Notes under the pieces: generated by a model
What the model saw: the letters and a program-made list of their open reading frames with translations, nothing else
The model's database searches: none
What the model was told of the DNA's origin: nothing
Translations under genes and position numbers: made by a program
Shown here: positions 35,513 to 49,366 of the stretch, one piece after another
Layout of the letters: the number at the start of each line of letters is the position of its first letter
Numbering within the stretch: the stretch's first letter is position 1
From: Fomes fomentarius
Lineage: Eukaryota > Basidiomycota > Agaricomycetes > Polyporales > Polyporaceae
Direction of reading: 5' to 3'
Length of the DNA stretch: 64,000 nucleotides
NCBI GenBank assembly: GCA_022606135.1
Contig: JABYQN010000006.1
Span: 620,001-684,000 of the forward strand

Positions 35513-36556
35513 ATGCCAACCTTCGACGTCAAAAGGCCCGTGGTGAGTGTAGCAGCTTTGCATCCTTGCTGAAGGGGACTCGAGATTGAGACTCCAACTG
35601 TTATTCAGTTCCTGAACTCCATCGAGAGAATCAAGATAACTGGTCTTGCAAAAGACAGCCATGGTAGTGACGTGGTTCTCTCAATTCCTCGGACAACGCC
35701 TTTAGGCTGCCAGAAACAGGAGATATCGGACCCCGGATTCATCGCCGACGGAACCTACCTGACCGCCATCCCTGAACCACCTCCGTCGCGTTTGCCTCCA
35801 GATGGCAACGAGGAGCTACATCTGACCGTGTCCAACCAGTTGTCGCACAACGACAGAAGCTCTGTCTTTGAGGTCAACGTCACCAATGCAGATTCGCTGG
35901 GCTTCTATGTCCCCCCGCTGGTCATAAAAGTCGCGGCCGAGCGCAAGGGCCGCACACTGGCTCAGGAAGCTGGCATGTACCGTGACTTAGAGTCTCTCCA
36001 AGGCGTGGTGATCGCTCGCTGTTACGGATACTTTCGTTCGGCCGTGAACCATCTGCAGATGGCAATCCGATCCTGGGACGACCTCGATGCCATCGACTGG
36101 CCGCGAATCCCTGACAAATTTGACATCTTTCAGATGCCGAACCCATGCGCGAGTGCGAACGTCCTTCTCCTTGAGAGACTCGGCGGCATGATCAATCCTG
36201 ACTCAGATGACTCTGCCAGAAAGATAGCGTGAGTCCACATACTCACTCACGATCGCCAGTCAGGTACTTCCTCTGACCGTTTCTGTTCTTAGATATGAAC
36301 TGTTTGATATGCATCGCGACCTCGTTCGTCTTGGGGTACACTACTTTGACTGGAGCCCGCATAACCATTTGGAGGCACCTGTCTCTCCTCCCGGTTTGCC
36401 GGGCGAGCCTTCGCCTACACCAATCGTGTTTATACGATGCGTGTAATTGACTTCGAACACGCGCAGCGGGTCAATGAGCGTCCAGAGATAATTATTAGCG
36501 ATGTAGATATCGCCTTGGCGGATGTCACTGGTCTGTACCCTTGGCGCGGCGAGTAG
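35513..36556 (+). pseudogene. Frameshifted protein-kinase-like gene
   Basis: Exon 1 (MPTFDVKRPV) joins at a GT-AG intron to FLNSIERIKITGLAKDSHGS and on through VPPLVIKVAAERKGRTLAQE, ESLQGVVIARCYGYF and NVLLLERLGGMI. After an intron ending at 36292 comes YELFDMHRDLVRLGVHYFDW then SPHN, which holds a kinase-type catalytic loop (H..D....N). This frame then stops at TAA 36444-36446. A different frame over 36,400-36,556 encodes MRVIDFEHAQRVNERPEI, where IDFE is the expected DFG-like metal-binding motif, and ends at TAG 36554-36556. No GT-AG intron of suitable length bridges the two frames. The break falls between the two catalytic motifs, so the gene looks inactivated, unless it is a sequence error. 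The family is the fungal kinase-like set of unknown function. Confidence 0.65.
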
Positions 36557-36819
36557 AACGTGTATGTTATCTGATATCACCGAATCGCCGGAGAGCTCTC
36601 ATGTCTCATGTACGTATCTGTGACATCAAACGACACATTGATACTACATGTCCATTACAATGCATTGTCACGCTCCCCCGAAATCCGATGTCGAATTCGC
36701 CACAAAGCCCGATGTTGCTGTTCATGATGCACAATATGTCAGGTCGATGCTGCTCGTTCTACTTTCAATAGGCAGACATTCAATTATTCGAACTTCGAGG
36801 TAGACTCGCATGGCCAGCT

Positions 36820-36844
36820 CCGGGTTCGAACCCCGGCGGATGCA
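36820..36844 (+). tRNA. tRNA-Gly-like 3' fragment (T-arm plus acceptor strand)
   Basis: CCGGG-TTCGAAC-CCCGG forms a perfect T-arm (also a B-box), followed by CGGATGC and A as the 3' acceptor strand and discriminator. Fungal tRNA-Gly commonly ends like this. The matching 5' acceptor strand (GCATCCG) and a good A-box are not present in the 150 bp upstream. It is therefore a fragment or pseudo-tRNA rather than a complete gene. Confidence 0.4.
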
Positions 36845-37868
36845 ACTTACTTTCGGAGACCCTACGGACCGTTCTCTTCTTGACCATGTGTATGTCTGTC
36901 TCTGGATCTGACACCTCTTTCGATCTCTACATCTGCCGCCCCTCTCATCATTGCAGAACAAATTACCGCGTTCAGCTACCCAAGTCAGACCTGAATTAAC
37001 GCTAGCAAAGCTTGGGGACTAACGCTCTCTGAGTCGACTAGGGGGGAGTCCGCGAAACGGGTTGATGACGTACACCTGATACCTCAGGTTTTTCTGACTG
37101 CCAATGTGTCGGCGGGAAATCTTCAACACAACACATACAATGGCGTCGTCGAGACGATCGAGGTCGAGTGCATATGCCTTTGGCTAATGATCTGAGTGGT
37201 GCCACTGCTCCAGAACCGTGTAGAGCATGCTCCTACCTATGCGAAGGCACTGATAAACCTCGCCCTACCTTGTGGCTATCGATCATGTGAGTGGTTGCCT
37301 CCATTGCGTGTGCAACCAACTCACCACGCGCTCACATGCAGCATCTCCATTCACATTCACAAGTCCCCGCGGAGTAACTCGAGCCGGCGCTCGAAGATGA
37401 ACTTTCTGCGCCAGCGTGATCTCGAGATATGGGATTCCTCCCTCGCAGAGCAAGTCTGCGAGTGCTAAGTTTTCTATAACCGCGATGCATTGCTCCGCCT
37501 CTGGTACGCAAGTTCGGCGACAAGGCAACAGTCTGCCCCCTTTGCTGCCTGTGTCCCATTATAGCCATCTCCAAATTTGCATCCGCGCCTTCGAGTGCGG
37601 CCACGATCCTCCGCACTCACCTTCCCCGGGGCTCACCGGCGAGCAACCACCAATCGCGTAGTCTTGTGTCAGTGGATGTCTACGCTACACCGCACAGGCA
37701 GAGGAGACTGCCGCATTCATGCCAAGGAAGTCCATTGTCCGCAACAGGCTTGTTCAGACTTGTCGGCGGATGAGAGCTGCAACTTGTGAGCCATGGGTTG
37801 TGCGCCGGACGACAACTGCTGGCATGCCCTCCGGGCGCAGTACTACCGCTGGACGGTATGTTGTCGAG

Positions 37869-37876
37869 TATAAAAA
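37869..37876 (+). promoter_or_regulatory. TATA box of the PL14-like gene
   Basis: TATAAAAA, 83 bp upstream of the ATG at 37952 but only 7 and 19 bp upstream of in-frame ATGs at 37883 and 37895. It therefore favours 37952 as the real start. Confidence 0.65.
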
Positions 37877-37951
37877 CCTGGTATGTCCACCAACATGAGC
37901 ACATCCAACGACAAGGACTCAAACAAATCACCTCGCTCTATATTCATCGCT

Positions 37952-39120
37952 ATGTTTTCGACCCTTGTCGCTGCTTTCCTCGCCTCCACAGGCGCACTCG
38001 CTCTCCCTGCATGTGCTCTCGCCGTGCCCACGTCCAACCTCACCACACGCGCCAAGACCGTCAGTATCCTGTTCCCCGTCTCCCCACAGCTCAAGTCCTG
38101 GACGACGGACCCCAGCCTTCCTAGTCATAGCCCCCTCTCCGACGCTACCTTCCGTCCGCACAATGTGCTCACGGCGCTCCCGCACGATTATGTCACTGCG
38201 CCCGACGGAAAGAAGTCCATGAAAGCGCACTACCCTAAGGGATCGTACACTTTCACCCACAACATCAAGGGCGGGTTGTCTTTTTATGCCCCGGGACCGT
38301 CGGGCGTTGATCTCACTACCGCGAAGGAGGCAACGTTCAGCTACGACGTGTACTTCCCTCCCGGGTTCGACTTCGTGAAGGGGGGCAAGCTACCAGGGCT
38401 GTGTAAGTCATTCGAGCTTCTCACCTGCCCCGCGTTCACGCGATTCTGATAACATTTGCGTTCGCAGACGGTGGAGACAGCGAAAGCGGGGCGCTCTCGT
38501 GCTCTGGAGGCAGACGCGACAACGGCTGCTTCTCTGTCCGCTTCATGTGGCGCACGAACGGCGCTGGTGAATTGTACACCTACCTTCCGCCCGACTTCAA
38601 GGAGAACCACGCCGTCTGCGGCGTTCCTCCGTTCTCGACCTGCAACGACGTCTACGGCGCGTCTGTCGGCCGCGGTTCGTTCACGTTCAAGACCGGTGCA
38701 CGCACGACGATTGGCCAGCGTATAAAGCTAAACGATGTTGGGAAGGCCAACGGCGAGATCGAGCTCTTCGCTGCAGGCAAGAGCATGTTCTCTGTTCGCG
38801 GTCTCAAGCTGCGGGACAGTTCCTCGGGGAGGATCCGGGGTATTCAGATGCAGACGTTCTTTGGTGGTGAGTAGGATGCTCTTCTCACCGTCTGGGGCTC
38901 CGCTGCACCCGCGGGGTAAGGTCGATCAACAATCGACTCGTACCTACTGACCACGCGGTGCCGCTATGGACTTCCCACCCATTGTCTCGTTTGGGAATTG
39001 TCAGAACGGTGTGCTGACACTCTGCCGTTGTTTTCAGGTTCTGATCCCTCATGGGCGTCGACGAAGAACCAGGATGTCTACTTTTCCGATTTCTCTGTTG
39101 CTATCACGGAACGGCTTTGA
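37952..39120 (+). CDS. Secreted polysaccharide lyase family 14-like protein
   Basis: Three exons (37952-38402, 38468-38866, 39038-39120) give 310 residues. The first 24 or so residues are a signal peptide (MFSTLVAAFLASTGALALPA). The mature part has the beta-jelly-roll signature of the alginate-lyase-like PL14 group seen in basidiomycetes: ATFSYDVYFPPGFDFVKGGK, LPGLYGGD, CFSVRFMWRTNGAGELYTYL, RIKLNDVGKANGEIELFA and IRGIQMQTFFGGSDPSWAS. The family cleaves acidic polysaccharides by beta-elimination; the substrate here is unknown (fungal members act on glucuronan-type polymers or are uncharacterised). Cysteines in the SCSGGRRDNGC and CGVPPFSTCND segments probably form disulfides. An ATG at 37883 would add 23 residues and bury the signal peptide. 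Confidence 0.85.
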
Positions 39121-40600
39121 AGCCCGAAGGCAAACTTTATGGGATACCTGGTGGAGATGCCTACGATACGCTTATATCGCCCAACGAACGGGCGAGTCTG
39201 CCTGGGTCAGGTCTGCTTTCGGGGTTCTAGTGTGGGAGGTCCTTCAAGTTTCTAATCCGTCCATCATGTTGTAACAGTAGTCTTTGACTCCGATTCTGGG
39301 CCTGTCTGTATCATCTCATTCATGTCGCTGTAGCTATACTTATTCAGAAATAGACATGTGCATTCTGATTGATAGTATACCTCGCTACGAGGCCAACCTC
39401 TGGTCGGTGACTTCGAGGCTAACACCGATGCTCTGGCGCACTTCCATATCACACATAGACAATACACAACCTCACGACCTTACTTAACGCATAGATTCTT
39501 TCACTACTCCCTGGTACTAGTACTCTTCACTGTTCCTATCAGCAGTGAGTGGTCATGACATCGTCATCTTGACAGAATGTCGTCAACGGGAAGAAACCAA
39601 TTCCCTGAGCCTGTCCCGTACCGAGGTCAACAAAATAGTCCCAATCCTCGCGCTGTTCCCTCTCACGCTGAAGGCATACGACAATAGGCTCTCGCAGGAA
39701 GCCGTGGACGTGATTGAGGAGCTCCTTGGGGCCAAGCCAACGTGGTGGATGATCTCGACCTTCATCCCGGGTACGTGCCTTCTTCTTGTCTAGGGACACC
39801 CAACCTTTACTGTTTCCACACTAGTAGGAATTGTGTGACTGTATAGTACACCTTGTTGTCGTGATTATCGCTCTTGTCATCATATCATGATATTGAACTG
39901 TACATAGGGAGGCTGTTCACTGCACGATGACGTGGTGGCAGGCTGCAGGCAAGATATATACTCGTCTGTACTCTCTGTGGACACTGAAGGATCATCGATA
40001 ATCATGCAACTACGACCTTCTTCCCGTTCCTCGTCGCGTGGCTTCAGGTGGATGCATTGCAGGCTATCAGTAACCTCTACAACTAGCAATCGGGGAGGGC
40101 TACCTATTTGTGATCTCAGTCTGTGTCACCCGATTGCTTACCGAGACTTAGACTTCATATTGGGAGTACATCAAACCGACGGACATGGATGATATTGTTC
40201 TTCTTTGCATTCTACCCGTGTTCTAGCGTACAACAACATTACTGTGCGACTACAACACGAGTTACTACGATACGTAACTAGGGTATATACATTACTTGGT
40301 AGTCCGTGCCGAAAATGAGAGGACACATGTGTCAGCCTGGTAGATGACGACGATGTATGCAACAGATGTCCGTGATGAGTCCGTCGCTGCTCGACGTGCG
40401 GCAGCATGATAAGTGAGGGGAGAGAGAGAACGGAAAGTTTGCGTGGTGAGTACGAGCGAACTAGCTATAACTAGTACTACGGATGGGGGGAAGGTGAGTG
40501 AAGTGAAATGTGGTCCGAGTCCATGACGAACGAGCACACGTCAAAGGCGAGAGAAAGGCGCAACATCGGCGCAGCCGGCCTACGCCAGATCCCGAGCAGT
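39121..40600. other. Intergenic region with one unexplained ORF
   Basis: About 1.5 kb between convergent genes. An 82-residue frame at 39545-39793 (VNKIVPILALFPLTLKAYDN, then LSQEAVDVIEELLGAKPTW) looks more protein-like than its surroundings and ends at a GTACGT donor-like site. I cannot link it to neighbouring exons or name a family. It may be a gene fragment. Confidence 0.35.
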
Positions 40601-42950
<2,350 letters not shown>

Positions 42951-43245
42951 TTATTGCGGAAAAAGTTCCGGGAGACATCGGCCAAGCGTATGAAGGAGGG
43001 GCACGGAATGTGGGATGGAGACCCATCCCCGCCCGGTCTGGTGCGCCTACCTCGAGCGCTTCATCGCGATGGGTCCAGACGGTCCTCGGTCTGCCACCGA
43101 CAACTCTAGTCCTCGCACCGCACTGAGTACTTCTTGACGGCTCTGACTCGTAACCCTTCATTGAGGACCATCATATTGGCAATGCCTCTCTAATGTGGGT
43201 CCAGACCCAGCAAGCGAGTCGGATGGTACTGTTGGGCGAAAACGG

Positions 43246-43251
43246 TATAAA
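43246..43251 (+). promoter_or_regulatory. TATA box before an epimerase-like fragment
   Basis: TATAAA 61 bp upstream of ATG 43307. Confidence 0.4.
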
Positions 43252-43306
43252 GCGCGTGAGGCGCCTATAGTGGAACCGCGACTCGAAAGACTGACACCGG
43301 GTAACG

Positions 43307-43498
43307 ATGGCCGCTCCCAAGACTGCATGTACAGGTGGCTCAGGCCTGGCTGGCAAATTCGTGGCGTCAAGTAGTGACTCAGTGTGTGCTTGGCCCCTCA
43401 CCGTCCTTTGTCGTGTTTCACATGGTGACTCCAGTGAGACCACAGCATTGCGGAAGTCCCAAACGCTCTCTCAGAGTAGGGACGTTCAAGTTGGCTAG
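43307..43498 (+). pseudogene. Possible 5' fragment of an NAD(P)-dependent epimerase-like gene
   Basis: The frame starts MAAPKTACTGGSGLAGKFV, which has the Rossmann glycine pattern TGGSGLAGKF and the position (residue ~9) typical of NAD-dependent epimerase/dehydratase proteins. After about 20 residues the similarity vanishes and the frame ends at 43498. A TATA box lies at the expected place upstream. I read this as a promoter and first exon left after loss of the rest of the gene. With so short a match it could be chance. Confidence 0.3.
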
Positions 43499-44714
43499 CC
43501 TTGCTCTTGGGAGAGTAGGGGGTGGATGAAGAGTATGATGTCATGGGTCTCTCTTCAGACAGTGTCATCGTGCGCGTGCGCGGACGGAGTTGCAAATATG
43601 CTGTTGCTGTACCAATGAGTTCTACCGATATCTGTAGTCCGAAGAATATCAAAAGAAAGGCCAGCATCGCCTCTAGCCTCTCCGCTGACTCCGCTCAATC
43701 TTGCGATAGCGTTTCTGATACTAACATTGTCAAACGAGATGCGTCTAAGAGAGGAAGGATGCGAGGGATTCCAAGAAGCTGATGGCTGAAGCAACACTCA
43801 CCAGTATCCGAATGAGCACCTGGATGCTCGCAACCCTCCTATGCATGCGCGTGATGCTGTTGTTCACAATAAGCCAAATCTCCCATACGAGAGGATGTGG
43901 GCAGCTGAGACTACCTGAAGAGGTCATTCCAAAACGGAGCAATCTGCGCCAATGGGGCTAGAAATTACGTCGGATCTCCCGTGTTGAAGGCAGGGAGACG
44001 GAAAGGTAGGTGTTCATACATGGACTATGATCGCTGAGCGGGACTGTCTGTGCCATTGGGAAGAGGAACGAAGGAAAGTTACGAGGCCTAGGCCTGAGGT
44101 GAAGTTGAAAGTCTGACCTGAGTCTGACCTTGGTCGACGTCGCGAGCGCTTGTAACTGGCTGCCGCCTAATAGTGATACTTGAATCTCTCCTCATCTAAC
44201 CACGATCGTCGTGACTCGTAAACAACTGCCTTCCGTCCAATCTGTATCTCTTCTTGCGTGTTGGGAACTAATCACTTGCAGTGACTTGCAGTGCTGTCCA
44301 TTTATCTGCCACTGCCAGTGGCACAACCTTCCGTGATAGTCGAGCTCAAACCCTCCGCTGTTGACTTAATGAACTGTCTACATTGTGGCGACGCCGTTCA
44401 TTATGATGTTCTCACCGACCTTCACAGTCCCAGAATGCTATCCTCTGCCGCTCCCGGCAGCAGCGGGAAGCGGTGACAGACCAGGGTTGCTCTGACAAGC
44501 GAGGTTCCCATGTGAGCCCAACATTATATGACCCCTACAGACGTCTACTTCTGAGCCAGCTCCGCCACTTCGTGTGCGGTGGCAGTATACTATGCCTTGC
44601 TTTCCTCCTCTACGTCTCCCTGTTCGCCGCTATGTTCGTCGTGTCTTTCGCCGTGGTGCAGACCCGAAGGTCGGCGTCATCACTGTCGCCGGTGAGTCCA
44701 AAGTCCAGTCGTCC

Positions 44715-46785
44715 ATGACGGTGTTGCCACCTACTGGGGAGCCGACGGAGAAGATGGATGAGCATCATGCTGAGAGTCCCGAGTCGTGAGTCTCTTCATA
44801 AAGTGCATAACTATACCACCCTAAAATCATACGTAGGTCTTCCAAATCGCTTGTATGTGGCTTCTGCTGGGACACAGGACTATTTGCGTCTGGTCCTTTC
44901 CACGAGGCGTGGGCAGCCCAGCTCTCGTACACAGGCTTTTCCTACACTACTACATGGAGTCAAATTCAAGTCTCCTCGGATCAGGGTTGTCATTGGTGTC
45001 AGCTATTACTTGCAGCGCGGAACGAGAGCATGGCCCAAGAGTCTATACAAATCACTGTCGGATTCCGGCTCAGCGCCGGGGACAACGTCACCACACCGAA
45101 GGGCGTGCAAACGCTGAGACTTATCCTTGGAGAGACCCCGCATTCTACCTACTATGTCTCCACCGATCCTGGTGAGTTTTCATCCGCATCCTCTTTGTCT
45201 CTAATGTCGCTTACATGCACGTGCAGAGGATGCTGCTGCGTCGTTGGTTGTAGCCAGAACCAGACTGCTACAGCTCAATTCGCCAACCACACGTTCCTTA
45301 GCCAACAATTGTATAATGGACTGCATCCGTAACCACCAGCGCTGCCCCCCTCCCCACAGTGCAGTCCTCCCCACACGCGTTGTCGACTGCTCCGATCCGA
45401 CAAAGCCGAAGATTCACCTCGGAAACGGAGAGAAAGCCCCGTATGTTGCCCTCAGCTATGTCAGGGGCTCGAACCAGTCCTACGGCACGACCACGGACAA
45501 CCTAGACGCACATCTAGTCGAAATTGACCCAGCGCAGCTCCCGCAAACACTCCAAGACGCGATCGAGACTGCACACGCATACGGCGTGCAATACCTTTGG
45601 GTCGACACTCTCTGCATCCTGCAGGACTCGGATGAAGACAAGGCGCACGAGGTCGCGCAGATGGGCTCTACCTTGCGGGACGCGTACTTCAACATCGTCG
45701 CTGCGAGCGCACAGGACGTCAACGAAGGGTTCCTGCAGGACCGCGCCCCACCTTCTCCGCCAGACATCCTACTCCCTTTCCGCTGCTCCGACGGACAGAT
45801 CGGCACGATGTCGCTGTCGCCCGTCTGGCGCCAGTACGATGGATCGAAGGAGGCCATCAACAAGCGTGGGTGGTGCTTCGAGGAACGTCTCCTCTCTCCG
45901 CGTGCCCTCGTGTATGCGTCGCACACCCTGCAATACCATTGCCGCACCTCCTCCGTCAACGTCGGCAACGCCGTGTGCGGACCCATCATTGGCCAACGCC
46001 TCCCCGACATCCTCTTCCGCACCGAACCCGACTCCCCCACGCTCTCCGCAAACGACAAGAAGACACTCCGGTACGCCTGGGTCGAAGCCGTCGGGGAGTA
46101 CACCCGGCGCAAAGTCTCCGAGCCCAACGACAAACTCGTCGCCTTCGCCGCGATCGCCGAGCTCTTCCACCGCACCTGGAAGACCGAGTACCTGGCCGGG
46201 CTCTGGCGCGCCACGCTCGTCCAGGACCTGCTCTGGTACAAGAACCTCGAGAAGCGGCACCCCCGCCCCGCGCAGTTCCGCGCGCCGTCCTGGTCCTGGG
46301 CCGCCATCGACGGGCGCGTGCTCGCCTTCTCTTGCGACGACAGGCTCGACCCCGCCGCGGACGAGACCGAGTCGTGCGAGATCGTCTCGTGCGAGGTCAC
46401 CGCGGCGACTCCCCACGTACCGTTTGGGGCCGTCTCTGCTGGCACGCTCCATCTGCGCGCAGTCATGGTCGAGGCGGTGTGGAATCCGCAGAGCGCGACG
46501 CCCGATGTGTACGTGCAGACGGCTCCACCCGCGACTCGCGGCCCGCCCGTCGAGCCCACGCACATCGGGAGTGCATATCCCGACAGCGCAGAGGACGTGA
46601 AGGAGGTATGGGCTGTGCCTGTGTTGTGGAACAGCGCGGCGCAGTACGCTGCTGGGCTCATCGTCGCGCGGGCGGAGGAGAAAGGGTGCTATCGTCGCGT
46701 GGGATACTTTCACTCGCCCGAGGACGCGCTCGTGGGTATGATCTGGACGTTGGGCAAGCAGAGGCAGGACATCATCCTCATCTGA
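44715..46785 (+). CDS. HET-domain (heterokaryon incompatibility) protein
   Basis: Three exons (44715-44785, 44837-45171, 45227-46785) give 654 residues. The N-terminal part has the usual paired cysteines VCGFCWD and GCHWCQLLL with YTTTWSQIQVSSDQ between them. After a beta-rich segment comes IARTR-like VVARTRLLQLNSPTT and CIRNHQRCP. The HET domain proper is APYVALSYVRGSNQ, PQTLQDAIETAHAYGVQYLW, VDTLCILQDSDEDKAHEVAQ and GSTLRDAYFNIVAASAQD. NKRGWCFEERLLSPR is the usual closing block. HET proteins can trigger programmed cell death on non-self fusion, but most copies have no known trigger. The common YVALSYxWG motif has arginine in place of tryptophan here. An in-frame ATG at 44592 would add 41 residues. 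Confidence 0.88.
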
Positions 46786-47276
46786 GCACGTCTCTGGGGG
46801 GCTGGCTGTACATCATTCTCGGACGCTCCCTAGCGTTTAGCTGTGGTATTCCGGACACGGACACACTCTCGTTATTCGCTTTCCAGTGCTGTCTTACTCG
46901 TACTTTCAACGTTAATCTTTACATTAGGACATATACTCCAGTCCCGAGGTGGGAGGCGCCGGTGAAACGCCGTGCGTGGGCATGCCTACTAGTATCACTA
47001 GTCTCGTCTATCATCGGGAATACAGTGCGCCCCGTGGTCATCAATGACCGACTTGTGTCGACCGTGACCTAGGGCATCCATCTATGTATTCCTACAATGA
47101 AGACATCTCAGTCTCCAGGCCCAAAGAGAGGCAACCGTTGAATCTTGCACATTCAGACAGCACGCTACACACCGCCGAGGGAGTCAAGGCTGACGAGACA
47201 GCAGCGGCTGGAACGGTAAATCCATGATCGTGTGAGCAACGTTATACCGTGTCAACGATCGTATCAAGGTAGTCTA
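46786..47276. other. Intergenic region between convergent HET and ICP55 genes
   Basis: 491 bp, probably the two 3' UTRs. Nothing recognised. Confidence 0.5.
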
Positions 47277-49340
47277 CTAGAATGGCGTGAGTCCTAGCAA
47301 GCCTTGACATGAGCCTTCTATATCAGCGATCTGTGGCAGTAGTTGGAATGAGATATGGGTCGTATTTGTGGCAAGACGAGCTCACCTCTTTCGGTGCGTT
47401 GACGCTCAACACGACAGGATGTTTCTTCCCAACTAGCACCTCATCTTCTATCCTGATGCCGATGTTGTGGAAGGCCTTCGGGAACTCAGCACTAGGGGGT
47501 ACATAGACTCCTATTCTGCGTGTTCAAACGCGTCGCCCATTTGACCGACAAATCAAGACTCACCAGGTTCGATGGTGATGACCATGCCTTCCCTGAGCGG
47601 CTCATTCCTGTCCAAATGGCTTGACTCGTGCAAGTCTAGCGCCATTTGTCGGTCAGAAATACGCTCTTTTCTGGTCATGTTTAACTTACCAATTCCTACA
47701 GGATGTCCCACTAGGTGAGGGTAGAGAGTATCCAACGTCCCAGCACCAAGCGGGAACCGGAATCCTATGCGTTCCAGTTCCTTGCGCATGTGGTTGCAGG
47801 ACTCTCTATGTATTTGTGTGATGGACAACTCAGCTGCCTCCGTGCAGAGCGCGATGAGGTGCTTCTGTACTGTCAGCACAGCATTGTACAGCGTTGCCTG
47901 CTCAGACGTGAAGGAACCATTGGCAGGGAATGTACGAGCTAGGTGATTATTTAGACATAGGAAAATGTTAGCAAAAGTTCCCACTCACTGATGTCCGACG
48001 CGTAGCCGCTGCGGCACAACCATCGTGAGTAGGTGATGAATACCAGGCATAGGTCTGCCGCTTACTTGTATTCGCAGCCAGCGTCCATCAACACCATCTC
48101 ACCGTCAGCAATTAGTTGGTTATTAGATGTGTAGTGTATTATGAGACCGTTCGGCCTGCAGATAGATAATCTCAGCACATTCCCTGACAGCACATATCAC
48201 GAAGATTCACTCACCCTGACGCGACAACAGGTACATATGCAGGTCGTTGCGACCCTTCGCGAGCACACAGGTACTCGAAATGCGCAGCGACTACGTGCTC
48301 TGACATCCCAGGCTTCGTGAAGCGCATTATCTTGTTATGCGCTCGCGCGCTAACATCAGCAGCTTGTCGCATGACCTTCTGCTCGTACTTGCTCTTAATT
48401 GCTCGCAAGCGGCCGACTTCCGGAGCCAACGCCTTCCGTTTTGAGCTACTGAGCGACTCGAGTAAGATCTCGTGCTCCGCTCGCGACATGCCCCCCGAAG
48501 GAGACAGGTACTACCCAACACTCAGTTCACCCTCCCGCATCAGGCTGGATGAACGTAACACACACCTTGAGCAAGGACTTCGGCGACACAGTGCGCGCAC
48601 GTTTTGAATGGTTCGGGACGTCTAGATACACATTCGACGCACTAGCAGCCAGCCGTCGGAGGGCCGCAGGGAAAGCGGAAGTAGGCTCTGCCTCATCCGC
48701 ACCAAAGAACTGCACGACATCCTCCGGCGACGTACGCGCGCCGTCCCATTTCTCCTTCGCGGGGTCCGTCCCGGCAGAGTACATGCGCATATAGTACCCG
48801 CGCGGGCTCGACGGTCGCTTCTCGAGGATGACGGCCGCATCTGGCTCGTCGAAGCCAGTCAAGTACCAGAAGTCAGACGACTGGCGGAACTTGTAGCTAG
48901 ACGCATCCAGAATGAGAATTCAGCATCCCGCCGGCATAGTGATGAGCCTACGCACAATATTTCTGGGAAACGAGGTGACGTATGATGACTGAACAACGCA
49001 TGCAAAGTTTCGACAGCAACTCACGTCCGCTCATGTACTTCACTTGTCCCGCGACACACACGACTAGACTGTCATCCGGCAAGCTCTCCACCAGCTCTCT
49101 TCTCCGTCTGTCATATTCCTCCTGAGGTATCCCTGGCGTGGTTTCTTCCGTGCGAATTAGGTGCGCATGCGAAGGTGCGAGCGGTTGACCGTAAGTAGTC
49201 GGTTTGAGTTGCTCGGAACCATTGACAGTCACAGCAGATACATAATGACGAGCAGAGCAAGGAGCAGGAGCAGAAGCGAGCGCAAGTCTCGAGGACCTTG
49301 CCACGGCTCGCCGACAAGCTGGCAGTGAGCGGGCAAACAT
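47277..49340 (-). CDS. ICP55: Mitochondrial intermediate cleaving peptidase (Xaa-Pro aminopeptidase, M24B)
   Basis: Multi-exon minus-strand gene. The N-terminus ([20 protein letters not shown]) is a basic presequence. The N-terminal aminopeptidase-P domain begins [20 protein letters not shown], then [20 protein letters not shown] and [20 protein letters not shown]. The catalytic M24 half supplies all five metal ligands in order: [40 protein letters not shown] and [10 protein letters not shown]. The last exon reads [17 protein letters not shown] before the stop at 47277. This is the Icp55/XPNPEP3 type, which removes one residue after presequence cleavage and stabilises mitochondrial proteins. 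The start is the ATG at 49340, 17 bp from a TAGGGTTAGG motif. Intron placement around 48000-48210 and 48860-48960 is approximate. Confidence 0.92.
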
Positions 49341-49356
49341 GAGCAAGATCCGAATC

Positions 49357-49366
49357 TAGGGTTAGG
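49357..49366. promoter_or_regulatory. Telomere-type motif upstream of ICP55
   Basis: TAGGGTTAGG, with an inverted CCTAACCC at 49389-49396. Both lie within 60 bp of the ICP55 start codon. The same motif occurs in the SCL1/RPC1 promoter. Confidence 0.45.

Larger units (their letters stand above)
36557..37951. other. Intergenic region with tRNA fragment
   Basis: About 1.4 kb. Apart from the tRNA-like fragment and the TATA box at 37869, short overlapping frames on both strands show no motif I can recognise. Confidence 0.45.

Noticed and set aside
36790..36850. Complete tRNA or retroelement primer-binding site around the TTCGAA T-arm
   Set aside because: No matching 5' acceptor strand or cloverleaf on either strand, and no TGG plus LTR-like repeats beside it.
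45480..46713. Long open frames on the minus strand and alternative plus frames over the HET gene (up to 400 residues)
   Set aside because: They are GC-driven shadows of the HET exon; their translations are low-complexity and Arg/Ser/Pro-rich with no motifs.
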